A DNA stretch of 40,071 nucleotides from Reticulitermes lucifugus. Lineage: Eukaryota > Arthropoda > Insecta > Blattodea > Rhinotermitidae. Positions 1 through 12,835 of this stretch are shown piece after piece. Numbering within the stretch: position 1 is the stretch's first letter; every line of letters begins with the position of its first letter. The stretch spans positions 71,966 through 112,036 of the forward strand of contig JAKCWW010000426.1 of the NCBI GenBank assembly GCA_026260175.1. The letters run 5' to 3'. The translations under genes were made by a program, and so were the position numbers. The notes below the pieces were generated by a model. That model searched no databases and had not been told where the DNA came from. It saw only the letters and a list, made by a program, of their open reading frames with translations.

Positions 1-80
1 GAAACCTCGACGAAACGAGGAGGCCCAGGCCCATATAGGGCTGTCGAGCCATAGAAACAAAAACAAAAAAAAACAAATAA
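1..80 (+). repeat. 3' end of a retroposed repeat with A-rich tail
   Basis: The first ~50 bases (around AGGAGGCCCAGGCCCA) are repeated, diverged, at about 38050-38095 on the same strand. The copy here runs into an A-rich tract (53-80), as expected for the 3' tail of a SINE or LINE. The element's body lies left of the window, so its class cannot be assigned. Confidence 0.5.
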
Positions 81-1354
81 TAACCCATAATTTCCCCTCT
101 TTAGTGTCTTGCTGCGCACGAACAATGTGATTCTACTGCAAAACACGACCACTTCCATATTGAACCACGTCATCTTTCACAATCCTGTTCCTGCAGCTGT
201 AGCCATTCTGTCATAAAAATTATCAAAAATGTATAAACCAATTCAAAAACTCGTAATGTTGCAGAAATTGGGATACGAAAGAGGTACGCACCTCTTTATG
301 AGTACCAGGATAATAAAAATCTGAAACCAGACAACCGATATTATTGTGAAATATGTGTCACAGCTTGCATTAAATAGTTTCTACTTTCACATCAGAAACA
401 GGAACTGGAGTTTATGGTCATACTAAGCACACACACATGCAGGTGAGTCAGTATTCGTCTACGTCCAATTGCAAACAAGCCTTTCTCATTGGCGCAAATT
501 GTACGTGGCCAAAACGTAATTCTGTGATCCTTTAGTTTTTTAGTGCTGCCGTATCAAGTGCCGCAGAAGTTAACAAACCAACAAACATATTATAATTAGA
601 GAAGGGAATTCGTGGTGTGTAGAGGTCACGGGGCATTGTTAGGGTCGCACAAAGAAAGGCATTTATGGTGGTCTGACTAATTTGCTCTGACAGGGGAGGC
701 ATGAAAAAACGAGTGTATTTTCGATGGATAAAGTCGTTTGCAAATCGAGGCTACCCAGTGGTTTAGGTGTTTGGTTTAAGACTATCAAAATCCTGGCATG
801 TCCATGACCCACATCACATCAGTAACAGTTACAAATTGCTAAACAAAGGTTGACGTTTGCATCCCTTTATGTTATCTGCATTATCAAATGGTACGTTTAC
901 AGTACACCGTCAAACACAACCTTCATCAGTAAACAGGTCTTTTTCATATTAGCTCTAGCGAAATATGTTTCGACTCATTCAGTCATCATCGGGCTAATCT
1001 ATTAAATATGAGAAGGTAAAATTTTATAAGTTATGCAATGTTATACTTTCATGTTAAACATATGGCTAGAGTTAATGTGAAAAATATTTATTTACTGATA
1101 AATATTATGTTTGGCAGTGTACAAGTGCTATTTGTTAATACTAAACAAACTTTTATGATTTTAAAATAGTAAGTCTCTAAAACTAAAAATATACAAAGGA
1201 AAATCATAAAAAATTATTTTTACTCTTACATATATACGGATTGTGAATACAAAGGAAATGTTGAGCAGAATGTTTGCACAAAAGCAGCTAACTAATTGCG
1301 TAGAGCGGAGTCCTTCTGCAGAAGGCAATATTTCCTAAGATAGTCAAGCACTTT
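81..1354. other. Unassigned AT-rich DNA
   Basis: No convincing coding segment, RNA gene or repeat was recognised. Open frames are short and composition is AT-rich. Confidence 0.5.
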
Positions 1355-1722
1355 CCTGTAAATTTTGAAATCAGAAGGCTGAATACCATCTCCACCAGAG
1401 CCTTTCATTGGCCTTTCAGCCAGGTGAATCCAGTTCAACCTAATCCTATTCCTTTCAAATCCATTTTAATATTATGCTCCTATCTGAGCTTAGGTCTTCC
1501 AAGCGGGCCCTTTCCTTCAGATTTCTCCACTAAACTCCTGCGTATATTTCTTCTCCCCAGTGCATGTTACATGCACCGCCCATCTCATCCTCCGTTACTT
1601 GATGACCTATATAATATCTGGAGATGCATACAAATCTTGAAGCTCCTCGTTGGATAGTTCTTTCCAGTCTCCTGTTATTTTTGGCCTAAGCACCTTGCTA
1701 TTGAATATATTCAACCTAATTA
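1355..1722 (-). pseudogene. Family E: C-terminal fragment of a non-LTR (RTE-like) reverse transcriptase ORF
   Basis: Read on the minus strand, the fragment starts near 1720 with a segment containing TGDWKELSNEELQDLY, then RRMRWAVHV, then a GPLGRPK-type basic stretch, then a segment like IKMDLKxIG and a WIHLAE-type end. This order (TGxWxxLxNEEL, RRMRWAGHV, RPxGRPRxRW, DNIKMDL, WIxLAQDR) is typical of the extreme C-terminus of endonuclease-reverse transcriptase ORFs that are abundant in insect genomes. Stops and frameshifts interrupt it, for example after the DII residues and inside the IKMD part. No catalytic RT core is present, so this is a dead 5'-truncated copy. The clade is uncertain. Related fragments lie at 21040, 30623, 30895 and 39964. 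Confidence 0.75.
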
Positions 1723-2400
1723 ATTTCTTTAATTTGGTGGTCCTCGACTCCTAACATTCGTTTACCACGTTGTCTACCATGAGGTACACCCGTGGCTCAC
1801 GCATGGTCATTCAAGAGTACCATGAGAACCACCGGTGGTCTCACGCCAAGCAGAAGTTAATGGCGGGGCAAACACCGTGGTATGATGCGCTCTGCAACTC
1901 CGGCATTGGCATGTACAGAAGGGAAAATTGCCTCAGATGTTGTTGCATCCGCCGGTGACTCTCATAAGCGAGGAAAATCATAAGCAAATACAAGAGATAT
2001 TATCTTGGTACCTGCATAACAACTGAGTAAAATGGGCTTGGTAGCCAACGTCTTACCTTTACGCGGCATACTAGAATTGGAATATAGATTCAAATTTTAT
2101 AAAATTACGATTGTTTTTAAAAATGCCCTTTTTATATAAAAACAAATCATCCTACAGCCATAAGATGAGGCGGTTTTGATATGAACATCAATTTTAGAAA
2201 GCTTAAGTAAATATAAGCTTAATGCTTTCCAACTTTATATGGGTCTAATGGTTCCCCCCCCCCGGCTGACGAAAGAATTCACTGACTTAACTTTATTAAC
2301 TTTATACATACACGTGTGTGTAAATTACATCTTTATCGGTTTTCTCTTTTCCAATTGTAGTTTGCGTGTTTAATTTATACAATTATTCTTTATTCAAAGC
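1723..2400. other. Unassigned DNA with a poly-C run
   Basis: It holds a run of ten C at 2254-2263. A short open frame around 1770-1958 has no recognisable domain. Nothing else was identified. Confidence 0.45.
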
Positions 2401-2440
2401 CTCGCGGCTCAGTTGGTAAAGGCTCATGATACCCCGGGGT
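2400..2440 (+). repeat. tRNA-like A-box, possible SINE head
   Basis: GCGGCTCAGTTGGTAAAGG fits the Pol III A-box consensus (TRGYNNARNNG). No B-box is visible 30-45 bases further on, so it is either a truncated SINE head or chance. Confidence 0.3.
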
Positions 2441-2987
2441 GCTGCAGCGCACTTATTTATTACCGCTGCTTTAATGTGAGGGACAAAGTTTCGTACCCAT
2501 ACAGAACAAAAATAACCATTTTGAGTATGAAATGTATAAACGTTTGCATAAACGCACTTCAATATAGGTTTTGTTTGAACACGTTTCTATTACCAAATGA
2601 CTGTCGTGAATAAAAAACCTGAATGGGAATATTAAACAAAACTTCCCACGACACCGTCTCATAAGCTTTCGGCAAACTTATGAAGTAACTAAACGACTAT
2701 TAACATTAGAAGCAAAATCCATCGCCACGGACGGAGTTACTCAGGTTGGCGCACTGCTGCTGTAGCACCAACCGCTCAGTGTGTAGTTATTAGCGTACTG
2801 GTTACAAATTGTCCCACGGACTGCGTATTGTTTAGGCGGCCTTACACAAAGACACGGAAGTCCTGAGTGCTTTGTGAGAAGAACATTGCGTTGGCAGTAC
2901 CATGACCTGCCCACACACTTCCTGCAAAGAACATACCAAAGCACAGTAATACGCCTGAGATATATTTATTTTCCGTCTAAAATAGGG

Positions 2988-2988
<1 letters not shown>

Positions 2989-3023
<35 letters not shown>
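2989..3023. repeat. (TA)n microsatellite, left tract
   Basis: About 17 uninterrupted TA units lie immediately 5' of the SINE-C copy. A second TA tract lies at 3303-3320 on its other side. Confidence 0.95.
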
Positions 3024-3026
<3 letters not shown>

Positions 3027-3302
3027 TACAGGGACCGGGGTAGCGTAGTCTGGACTGCTAAGCTTTGGAACTCTGGTGGGGCAAGAGATTATTTTCTCGA
3101 TATCCTTCCAGACCGGCCTTGGCCTACTCCCAGCCTCCTGTAACAGGTTACCGGAGCTCTTTTCCAGGGGCTTCCGGCCGGGACGTGGTGTTGACCACCC
3201 ACATGCATCTAGCGTCGAAGTTAAGAATGAGAAAAGCTGTACCTCTACTCTCCCTCTGTGTCTGCATGGCACGTTGTGGGAAGATCTCTCTCTCTCTCTC
3301 AC
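3024..3302 (+). mobile_element. SINE-C copy a (tRNA-derived SINE)
   Basis: The head has an A-box-like TAGCGTAGTCTGG near 3038. The body matches two other loci in this window (34350-34605 plus; 31125-31283 with 32971-33045 minus). The shared blocks are GGGGCAAGAGA, then CTCCTGTAACAGG followed by TACCGGAGC, then TTTTCCAGGGG, then a TAGCGTCGAAGTTAAGAATG block, then CTACTCTCCCTCTG. The B-box is degraded. It ends in a (CT)n tail at 3285-3300. Open frames crossing it on both strands are artefacts of the low-complexity tracts. Confidence 0.65.
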
Positions 3303-3320
3303 TATATATATATATATATA
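3303..3320. repeat. (TA)n microsatellite, right tract
   Basis: About nine TA units directly after the (CT)n tail of the SINE. With the left tract this suggests that the SINE inserted into, or duplicated, a TA target. Confidence 0.9.
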
Positions 3321-6300
3321 GTAATATACATGCATACATGCAGCCAGTAGTACATACTTCTCTTGTAGTGATGAAATTCCTCGCCTTCTATGGAAAGCCT
3401 GAACTTCATTGCCTATTTCAAAAGAGTCCGCACTGGAACTTAATCTGTGTCACCATCATATCACAGTCTCTAAACATCGAGACTGATATCATAAATTTAT
3501 CTACACCTTTGTTTCCAGAGTGTTCCCATCCCATGTAATTCTTCAGACGAGATTAAATAAGCATTTGTACAGTCTCCGTTAGCTACAAATTTCCCACACC
3601 TACTTCTCCCAGTTTAATAATACAATCATTATACGAAAAGTGTGGAAATTATGAAGAAATTCATGAAGTCTACATGATATTTGGGGTTCTGACGGCAGTG
3701 AGTATCAAAATTGGGATCTCTAACAGGTGATGCCGTGTTGTTTGGTAGATGCATAACAGTGTTTCGGAGTAAAGTGGTGCCTCCATCATTGTAGCATCCT
3801 CCTGCCATGCTTGAAGTCAGCAGGTTCCTCCACAACACTCGTACCTGGCCACCAATGTACACGTTATTTTTAACATTCACTTTAATTGCTTACTTTTCTC
3901 CGCTCGTTTATTAGGGACAAATTCATTTCGCCTATATCAGGCTAGGAGCTAATAACTACTGAGCTTTTTTGTGCTTTTGTTCGGTACCTAAAATAAGTGA
4001 CGGTTAATACCTCAACTTATACACTACCGGTTGCTTCCGTATTCCCTTCATTTCAATATTGACTCTTATCAAATCATTCGACACCACTCTGAGCTACTTA
4101 CCACTTTGTTAAACTCTAAATAAGTGAAGATCCTAATAACTTTGTTTTCGGACTCCTTGAATCATGTAACAGACTAAAAGACCCAGTTTCACGCCCATGT
4201 GATACAACAGTTATTTTCGTGCAGGCTACATTGTGAAAGTTCAACATGGCGTGCTGTACCCCATGCACTTTCCCTCTCAGTGACCTTGCACTTACATTAC
4301 AGCGCATTCTTTTTAGAAGAAATTAGTACATGCTAGTCTAAACTTATAATCAGGTTTGTATCCTTGGCACAAGGACTTTTATTGCAGTCAGAACATTGAC
4401 ATAATTTACATTTTGTAACAGAGAACAATGGATCTCATACGTGATTATACAAGTTGCAACTAGGTCTGTTCAGAGTCACATCAACATTCAGTAATATTGT
4501 ATGCATTAACTAAAGCCGGTTCCTGTACATTCTCCATCTATATTGCGCAGAGTCATAGAAAATTTGCAGATTGAAGTCGTGATTTCTTATGCTGCCCGAG
4601 GCATGTCCATGTTCATTGACACAGCGTTTAGTAGCTTATATGCTCACGGAACTCTTTGATTTTATGGAGTCTAAACCTTAATTACTTTGTTCAATAGAGC
4701 CTATCGCTAGGTCCTATCCTGAGCCAGTTTAGTTCACTTCACACTTTCGCTCCTGAGGTTCTTATGATCTGTTTTAATGTTACTTTACATTCCATGCTGA
4801 AATCTTCCGGATAGCATTTAATTATTGGTGTTTCATACAATAATCTTATACAGGTCTACGGGTAAGTTTATTTTATGCGTCATGTATACTACGACAGCGT
4901 TACTCTTCTTAAGACGAGAGCACAGTGTTACTGCGTGTACCGCCTGCTATAAAATAAAAATCTGCCTTTTATCCACATGGCACTTTTATATTTCTAAGTA
5001 TAAATTAAGGCTATACTTCGAAATAGCATTAATATATCTTTCTCTATACGTTCTATGATGTAGATCTGCTTTTCTACCCTTAACTACATTCGTTTTTTCA
5101 AAGGTGTCAGCCACTCTAATATCATTAAGACACCGATAATATGAATGTTATCTTGACGGTAAAAGGTTGTTAACACTATGATCACAAAGCCAATTATATA
5201 TATTAACCTACTTTCCTTTCTTACGGAAAATAATCACACTTACTTTATCGCCATGCTGTCTGTGTGTCAGTCCAGGGACCTCCCTTTCATCACTTGAACC
5301 ACGTGGCCTATTTTCATAAAACTTTGTACGAACGTCACGACATTGGAGGTAATCCCACACCATAATTTTCAGTTACCTAAATTGGTAGTACATATGTACT
5401 GTAAAGTGATGTCAGAATAACAATAACACTACGTCAATAGAAAGTGGACAGCAAACAGGGAACCCATTGAAGTTCTTGTTCTAACACAGTAGAAGTTACT
5501 GAAAATAAAGGTGGGCCTGGATAGATTTTGTACCCATATTTGTACTTCTTTAGTTAACTGAATTATTTAATATAGGTCTAAGGTCAGTCAGAGTTCAGTA
5601 AAATCACAGTGACCTTAAAGTCTTGATTGATACCTGCTGGATTAACATTACGTTTTATTGTCAAACATTCATCGGACACGCAAGCAAGTAGCTGTCCAGC
5701 AATGTAAAATTCGTGAAATATGCATCAGCTTCAGTAGAAAGGAGAGTTTTATTGTGAAAATGGAGGTCGAATGTTGTAACGTACTCCCTAGATTTGAAAC
5801 TGACCCTCTACTATTACGACTCGAGACTTCAAGACCACTAAAGTCAAATTCAGATGACAAACATCATTATGACCCACTTTTATCGAACCCCATTGCCTCA
5901 CAAGCCACGACCCATCCTGATGATATTTTCCCAAACCCGTTCGGTCTCCGGGCAGCCTCAATCAAATTTCTCCTACTAAACAATTTTATTTATTTTTCAT
6001 CTTTCCCCTCCTAGCCATATGCACGTCCCGTCGTGAAATTCGTAATTCCCCACTGTAATACTTCCGGGTGATCTGCAGAAATTAAGAATTGTGAGGAGTT
6101 TACATAGCAGTGAAACAAGAAATAAATAATTAAAACAAGAAGAGGAAGGCAAGAGAGTAAGAAATTGGCTGAGCCTGAAAGGAAAGAATATAAAAACAAA
6201 TAAATCTAAAGGACAAGAACTTGACTGAAGAAACTAGTCTCCAAAAGAAGGTTATGTGCCTTTAAATATATGTTTTTTACAGTGCAGTACTGGGAAAGCA

Positions 6301-6530
6301 GTGCCGCTAAAAATAACAAATACTACATTAGCTTTCTAGCGCAGAAAAGAGTGCATTAGCTGTTGAGAATTTTATTTCAGCTGGAAACAAAATTAATTAG
6401 AATAGTACATTTACAGCTACTGCATCGCAGCCTGTTTCTTTTAAGTTTCACGTTAATATCACCTACTCTTACAACCCTATCTCAACCCCCAAAATGACCG
6501 AATTCCAAGAGGTAGCTTAATGGAAATGTT
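3321..6530. other. Unassigned intergenic or intronic DNA
   Basis: The longest open frame (5658-6014 plus) has no recognisable domain and no supporting promoter or splice context. No RNA gene was seen. Part of 5260-5350 (TGTGTGTCAGTCCAGGGACC onward) has the look of a decayed repeat, but I could not assign it. Confidence 0.45.
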
Positions 6531-6534
6531 AAAT

Positions 6535-6770
6535 CATGGGTCTTCAACCCGCGGCCGGCGGGCGGCCAGGTTGTGTTATGCGGCCCGCGGCCACATTTGT
6601 TAATTGTGTATACACTATAAAAGTTACACAGTGGTTTAGGAGGTTAGGTATACCACTTACTGCTATTTTTCCACGTGCGGCCCGACAACCAGCCCACAAT
6701 AACGGGTATAGCCTTTACCATAACATTTTGGAGGCCGATGCGTTAAATATTATGGGTTGACGCCAAGTTC
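6535..6770 (+). mobile_element. hAT-like non-autonomous element, probable end
   Basis: GGGTCTTCAACCCGCGGCC followed by repeated TGCGGCCCGCGGCC, sharply more GC-rich than its surroundings, resembles the ends of hAT elements (GGGTCxxCAACCxGCGGCCCGCGGGCC types). A further GTGCGGCCCGACAACC lies inside. A matching inverted end on the right and an 8-bp duplication were not clear, so the right border is approximate. Confidence 0.4.
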
Positions 6771-8930
6771 CCCTTTTCATAATTTATCCATTTATTCGTC
6801 TATTCTCTGGCTCCTAAGCCATCATAGCCACATTGCATAACGCACGATGTGATCCACGTCCATTGCTCTCTAGTTACCTTGCTCTTAGCTTAATGTCTAA
6901 GGCGCTCGTTTTGAGAAAATATAGTAAATATTTAATGACAATATATACACTTAAAGTTGCCGTACAAGATTAATAATGCCATTATTTTAATACATTTTAA
7001 ATTTATAGTAGCTCGCTGCAACTGGGCAAATATAGTACGGTGAAACACCCAGTTTCCGTTATGTTTCCTCTACAGAGAATAGTTATAGTAATTGTGGAAT
7101 ATAAATTCACCCTACCTAATTTTGCGGCGAATTTAAACTGTCGGTCACAAAATAAGGAATGTAACGAAATTTGTTATATTGCTTCTGATGTCTAGAAACG
7201 GTTCTGAGAATCCCGTTCAGTGTTCTAAGTGAATCCTTTGAAAATAGTAAGTGGATGAAATACATTAAAAACGAATGCATTGCACTTCTTATGTCGTCAT
7301 ACAGAGAGAATTCAGTCAAAATAAAATTAATTCTTGGTCCAGCTTTGTTGTTTTTAAAAGAAACCCTTCTCGAAACATTACCTTCGCAATGTCATTTATG
7401 TGTAGGGCTTAAATATACGTGCTTCCTTTCGATTTTGTAACCAGCTGACAGCTAGTTTTTTGGTAAATATAATTCTACAAAACTGCACAATATATTCGTG
7501 CTTTGCTGTTGGAAGTGTTCAAAAACGTTAATGGACTTATGACGTGGGGGCATCACTGAAGACAAAGAAAATATATTCACGAGATAAAGGAGATTGATTT
7601 TTGAAGTTATGCAACTTTCCTTCAAATCATTTCTATTTTTATAAGTTAAAATAACAACATGGCTTCCTCCCAATAAACTCCAACGGTTCTGAATGAATGC
7701 ATCAATCACATGAACGTATGGATGTGAAGGAATAAGCTTAGATCTATATATTTATTTATCTTTTGTCAAGACGAAGAGCATTTGAGGTTGTATCAGACAC
7801 CCATGATGTTATGGAAAACTGCGTGTAAATTAGCAAACAGATCAGTCGTTAGTCTTTTGTAAGTACGTAATCCTGCAAAACATAATTTTAGCTATGCAAA
7901 CCTATACGAGCTACGAAATATTCAATATAAGCCTATGTCACCTACATAATATTCGATGCAAGACTTTACCACATACTTATTTTTCAAAGTTTTTACGCCC
8001 CTGCTAAATATTCCATAACAGGGCTTTCACTAACATACCATATCTGTGGATTCCCTTTTGTTGTCATACTAAAGACCAAATGTTTCTCTAAAAGCAAAAA
8101 TTTATTTTTGTAATTGAGATGAGAAATTTTATAAACATTTACGTTAGCCGTATTCTTTGAAATGTTAAAGGAAAGGTTACTTCAAAAGATTGTAAATGTA
8201 GTGTATATGTATAGTGTAGAACATTTTTATATTTAACAAGGAAAAGCTGGCAGACATAACATCACTTGTCACGCACCGCATAGCTAATTATTCTGCTGCC
8301 CCATTATGGCACTCAAGCAGCACACTGCCTGTTGCGCTCTGCCAAGTTCACGGATGCAGTCAGTTGTTTGCAGAAATATAAGTTTTGTATGAAGTCCCTT
8401 GACCTTCACAACTTTAATAACTTTGAACATAAATTTTATAAAAAGAAACCCAAGTGGGACAGGAAGGTTAAAATGCTTACATTAAAGACACTCTTACATT
8501 AATGCCAAAGCTCACTTTGAGTAGGACAAATCCATTTTCATGCATTACCCTCTAAACTTCCAATCTCATACGGTCTACAACAATTCCACTACCTAATGCC
8601 ATATGACACAGTCATGCGAATTAAAGAGTAAGTTGCATGTGGAGGACATATTATTCTTACCACTGAAATTAAATTTGTAACTTTAATTGTAACATTTTTA
8701 TTTCCTTATTTATCCAGCCGTTATGTTGAACGTCGCGAATAACTTGAGCTCTTGCGTCAAATACAAAGCACTAAGAAATCGACATGCTTAGTTGAGTAGG
8801 TATAAGTATATGTAGCTATAAATACGTATGTATATATTTAGGAGTGTATGTGTTGATAGTGTTACTTCATATTCAGTTATTGGTTCAAAAGCTTAATAAA
8901 AGAGGAAACAATCGTCTTTTGATTTGAATT
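6771..8930. other. Unassigned AT-rich DNA
   Basis: Open frames near 7116-7709 show no known domain. No repeat or RNA gene was recognised. Confidence 0.45.
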
Positions 8931-8938
8931 GTTTTCTG

Positions 8939-8995
8939 GAATATTACATGCACCTGAATATTACATGCACCTGAATATTACATGCACCTGAATAT
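8939..8995. repeat. 17-bp tandem repeat, three perfect copies
   Basis: The unit GAATATTACATGCACCT is repeated at 8939-8955, 8956-8972 and 8973-8989, followed by a partial GAATAT. The copies are identical, which implies a recent expansion. Confidence 0.95.
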
Positions 8996-11900
8996 CGTAA
9001 CCCCTTCCACGCAGGCTCAATTCAGGTAACTGTGTTTCATTGGCTATGTCACAAGTAGCTAATGAAGTGTTTTCGGTGAAGTTCTTCCTTTAAATCTATC
9101 ACTTCCCTTGTTTCTGTTCTGTTAACAGATAGCTCTGTTTCTTACATGTCTGATAAGACTTAATGTCGAATATTACACACTTTAGTGTGTAATTAATGGT
9201 GAACATAAACTGCACAGCCGATAAAGACTTCAGTCTGCTAGATATAGCGCAGAGCATCAGCAGGAATACTATTAACTTTGATGTGACTCATCCCGTTGTG
9301 TTACAGTAATAATAAAACTAACACGTCCGTCAAACACAAATACACATTTAAAAGACTAAATCAGCTACGCTTACAAGTTTTGGGTTATGATCAAGCTATC
9401 ATCATGCTGTAAGCAGGAAACAAGAAGTGAAATAGATGTTTTACTTTCTATACATATCTACTTTAAGCCATCAACTAAATATATTTATGAACAGATTTAA
9501 TTATAACTTGATATTAGAGAGCAGCAGTTGGTGTAACGAGACTGAAATATCAACTTGAATATTCAATAAATACGATGTTAAAATTGTACTTTTTTATGCC
9601 TACATACACCCTGATTTTCACTTGGTCATAAGCCGACACTTGCACGTGTAGCTAAACTGGCTACAGATTTGGCATGTTGCAAGTCTCATGGTGCTTTTAA
9701 CGGGTGGCGTGACAAATGTTAGGTTCTTGATTTGAAGCGATGAACGGGTTAAATCCATAAAACATTTCACATTTTAGAATTTACAAAACTTATAAAGAAA
9801 TTAACTACACCAATTGGCGACATTTGATATAATAAGAAAATCAATACAAAAATAAGATAAAGCTCACGTTAAGAAAGTAAATTTTCTTAATTTGCTTCTA
9901 CAGACATCGAAAATTACTGTTCCATTTTGCATTTAAATAATGGAAATTACCAGTTGCCTTGCAAAAAGGAAACAGCAGGTAACAGATATTTTTTATGAAC
10001 TAATTCGGCACAAAACTTTTAAAGGATCCCGCCGAATTGTATTTTTTTGTTCAGACGTGTTGGACATTAAACATTTCTTACCAGTTTTGGTGTTAATTGA
10101 TGTTTCTACAAAATTTGAAAATATCTGAACCATTACATTATAATTTCGTGGCAAAGCACTCATTATCCTGAAATGAAAGTGCGAAACCAAGCAGGTCTCT
10201 CTGTTTAAAATAAAAAGATATAAAAGGAAAGATTTGTCTACGAAATCACATTTATGGGAAACACACGTGTATTGTTGACAAAAGTCTTTATATATAGGCA
10301 ATTTATAAATGTTATATTATATATAAAACTTAAAACAATGCATAAATGTAAGGTAAAATTTCACTAGCATTACGGGAATGACTTGTGCCTTGATTGCCCT
10401 ATTCAGCTTGTTATTCAAATATTGTACTATAGCAGAGGCTTATAATGCTTCCAAATATTATGCTTCAAACTAGCACCAAATGTTTCTGTATTTCTCTCAG
10501 TTGGCTTGTGTTTTCTGTATGTTCTCTTAGTGTCCACAACGTAATCTGTTGTTCGAGACTTATTTGCATTTGAAAAGCGACATCGTACTCCATAAAAATA
10601 ATTTTACTACAGTTATCTTATAACACGCTGCAACTGCTGTCTTCTGTGCTATCTATGACGTAGTTTGCGTCCTGTCAGGAAAATAAGACTTTTTTGGGGA
10701 GATTTTTCGGGGGCAGAATCTCGGTTTACTTTTGGAAAGCTTGACCGTTTATAATAGACTGAAAAATAATCTAGACATGCTTTATTCTATAATTAATTAT
10801 TTTATTACAATTATTGTATTTTATGTTACGTTTAGCAGGATTAACAGTGTTATGTCGCAGTGCATGACGATAGTTAAAATGACAGCACGACATGGCATTT
10901 TAAAACTGAAATTTATTCTCTGATTTTAAGATGTATAAATACTAGTTGCTGACCAATACTGGAAGTTAAATTGTCCAAGTCCTAACTAAGAATTATATGT
11001 TGATTCTTAAAGTTCAAGAGCTATGTTTGCTCTCCGAAAACGAAATCTCAAGTGTGTTCGTGACCAAGGGTCGAAAACCTTCACCTGCTTGTCAACCTTG
11101 CCACATCAGAGCAGCCGTGATGGTGTTGCAAATTCTGAATTTAGTTATTTGATTGGCTTAGCTGATATAGGTCTAAAACCTCTAATTTTCTGGAGAAGTA
11201 TTCAGTTTCTATTACCTTCCACCAGTACCATGTGCCCAACGTTTCTAAAATTATTAATACGCGCAAAATATAATTACTTCACACATAGAAGAAAAATGCG
11301 TTCTTTATCTCAGTGTTACGGTCACTTACTCAGTTGGCAACCCGGCACAGGCAATATCCAGATCTGAATACCTGCTGCATATTTGTTAAGTATAAAATAA
11401 TTTCGCATAGTTCCAATAATTTCGCCCAATGAGGGGCAATGTTTCCTGATCAAAGCACCAAAGGCTTCCTTATTAAATTTTGTAGTTCTTATTGCGATGC
11501 AGGAATTCCTGCCACAATATTGAACTGCAGTACATGGCAGTTTATAGAGTTTAATTAAATTCAATTTAATTCATTTTTAAGCGAAGCGTATAGCCGGTCT
11601 TAGAGAGATAGCTTATGTCACATTAAGCATCACATGTTTAGCTTACCTTACCTAACTTACCTAACTTACTTAACCTTAGGTTCTTCTGAATTATAATGCA
11701 GTATATTTTGTCAGATAAGTGCCAACGGTACGGTGGAAAGTATCCACTAATCTACACGGCCTCACATCCCAAAACAAATCAATATTCAAGGCCATAAGGA
11801 AAGAAAATTTTGCTAGGCAGTTTACCTGTATGAGGGTAATGAGAACTGCTTAACATTCTCCAATCAAGAGCGTTGCATTCTTGAAGTACTCGGTTTACGT

Positions 11901-12830
11901 AAGGTACTTTTATCAAACTCTTCTAAAAAAGGCTACAAAATGCGGCGTCAACACGTTAATCTTCATACCTGAGACAATAGAAGTGTTGCACCACGCTTGG
12001 CTACATGAGACAGAAATAGCTGCAAGTATTCACACTTGCTAATTTTTACACTCTCGCTCTTCTGTTCGTGTGTCACTGACGTTGACAGATTTGGATTTCA
12101 AAGATTCTGACATACCGTCTTTGTGATAAAGTTCTTTGGTAGTAGATGTCGGAGGTTCAACACAGTCGACACAAAGGATCATGATACATTTTAGTATCAT
12201 ACTTTCACCTACTTCGTACTCCACAGAAAAATGTTAACAACTACAAACTTATATGTATTTCTCCCCCCACCCCATTTCATCATTTTGGTTTAATCGCCTG
12301 AAGACTTCTGCAAATGTATTGTGCATTTCCCTGTTTAAAATATAAATATAAAAAGTATAATTTTATCTTTCCTTTTGTAATGGTTTATAGGTACGACAAT
12401 CTCATCTCAAGGAAGTACATTTGTTTAGAAATCCCTAAATAAATTTTGGGCTCAACAGGGGTGAATTGAGGACTGAGAAAAGTTCATAATGAAGAATTTC
12501 GTAATATGCCTTCTTCACTGCTCAGGACTGACGTAATCAAATGAACTAAAATGATACTAGTTTTTTATGCACGACGCATGAAGGATAAAAAAAAGCACAC
12601 CGGATCTTAAGAGAGACCACTTGCATGACTTAAACATAGCTGGAAGGCAAGAGAATTAGGGTGTCCGAGTACGAACTGGATTCACAAGGGTGTCAAGGAT
12701 AGTTTCCAATTACCGTGTTGTATAAACACAATAATGAAGATTGAAAATTTCTTGACTAGAGGAACGAATGCCTGTTTATCAGAAAGAGCTCTTTGCAGTA
12801 GATTTACGTCGTTAATTAGGAGCCCACTCT
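8996..12830. other. Unassigned AT-rich DNA
   Basis: Several open frames of 60-115 codons (9993-10301 minus, 11023-11367 plus, 11322-11564 minus) lack recognisable domains, signal peptides or family motifs. The only distinct structure seen is a short TTACCTAAC-like tandem at 11642-11676. Confidence 0.45.
11642..11676. repeat. Short tandem of TTACCTAAC-like units
   Basis: CTTACCTTACCTAAC followed by TTACCTAACTTACTTAACC gives about four imperfect 9-bp units. It resembles but is not the insect telomeric repeat (CCTAA)n. Confidence 0.6.
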
Positions 12831-12835
12831 GGGAG

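Noticed and set aside
3065-3538. 157-codon plus-strand open frame
   Set aside because: It runs through a SINE, a (CT)n tract and a TA microsatellite, giving low-complexity translation; the reverse-strand frames over the same tracts are equally long.
5658-6014. 118-codon plus-strand open frame
   Set aside because: No domain, no conserved motif, no credible promoter or splice context. The translation loses complexity towards its end.
11023-11367. 114-codon plus-strand open frame
   Set aside because: No recognisable family. Length is unremarkable for a 40-kb AT-rich window searched in six frames.
11642-11676. Interstitial telomeric repeat
   Set aside because: The period is 9 bp (TTACCTAAC), not the 5-bp CCTAA repeat.
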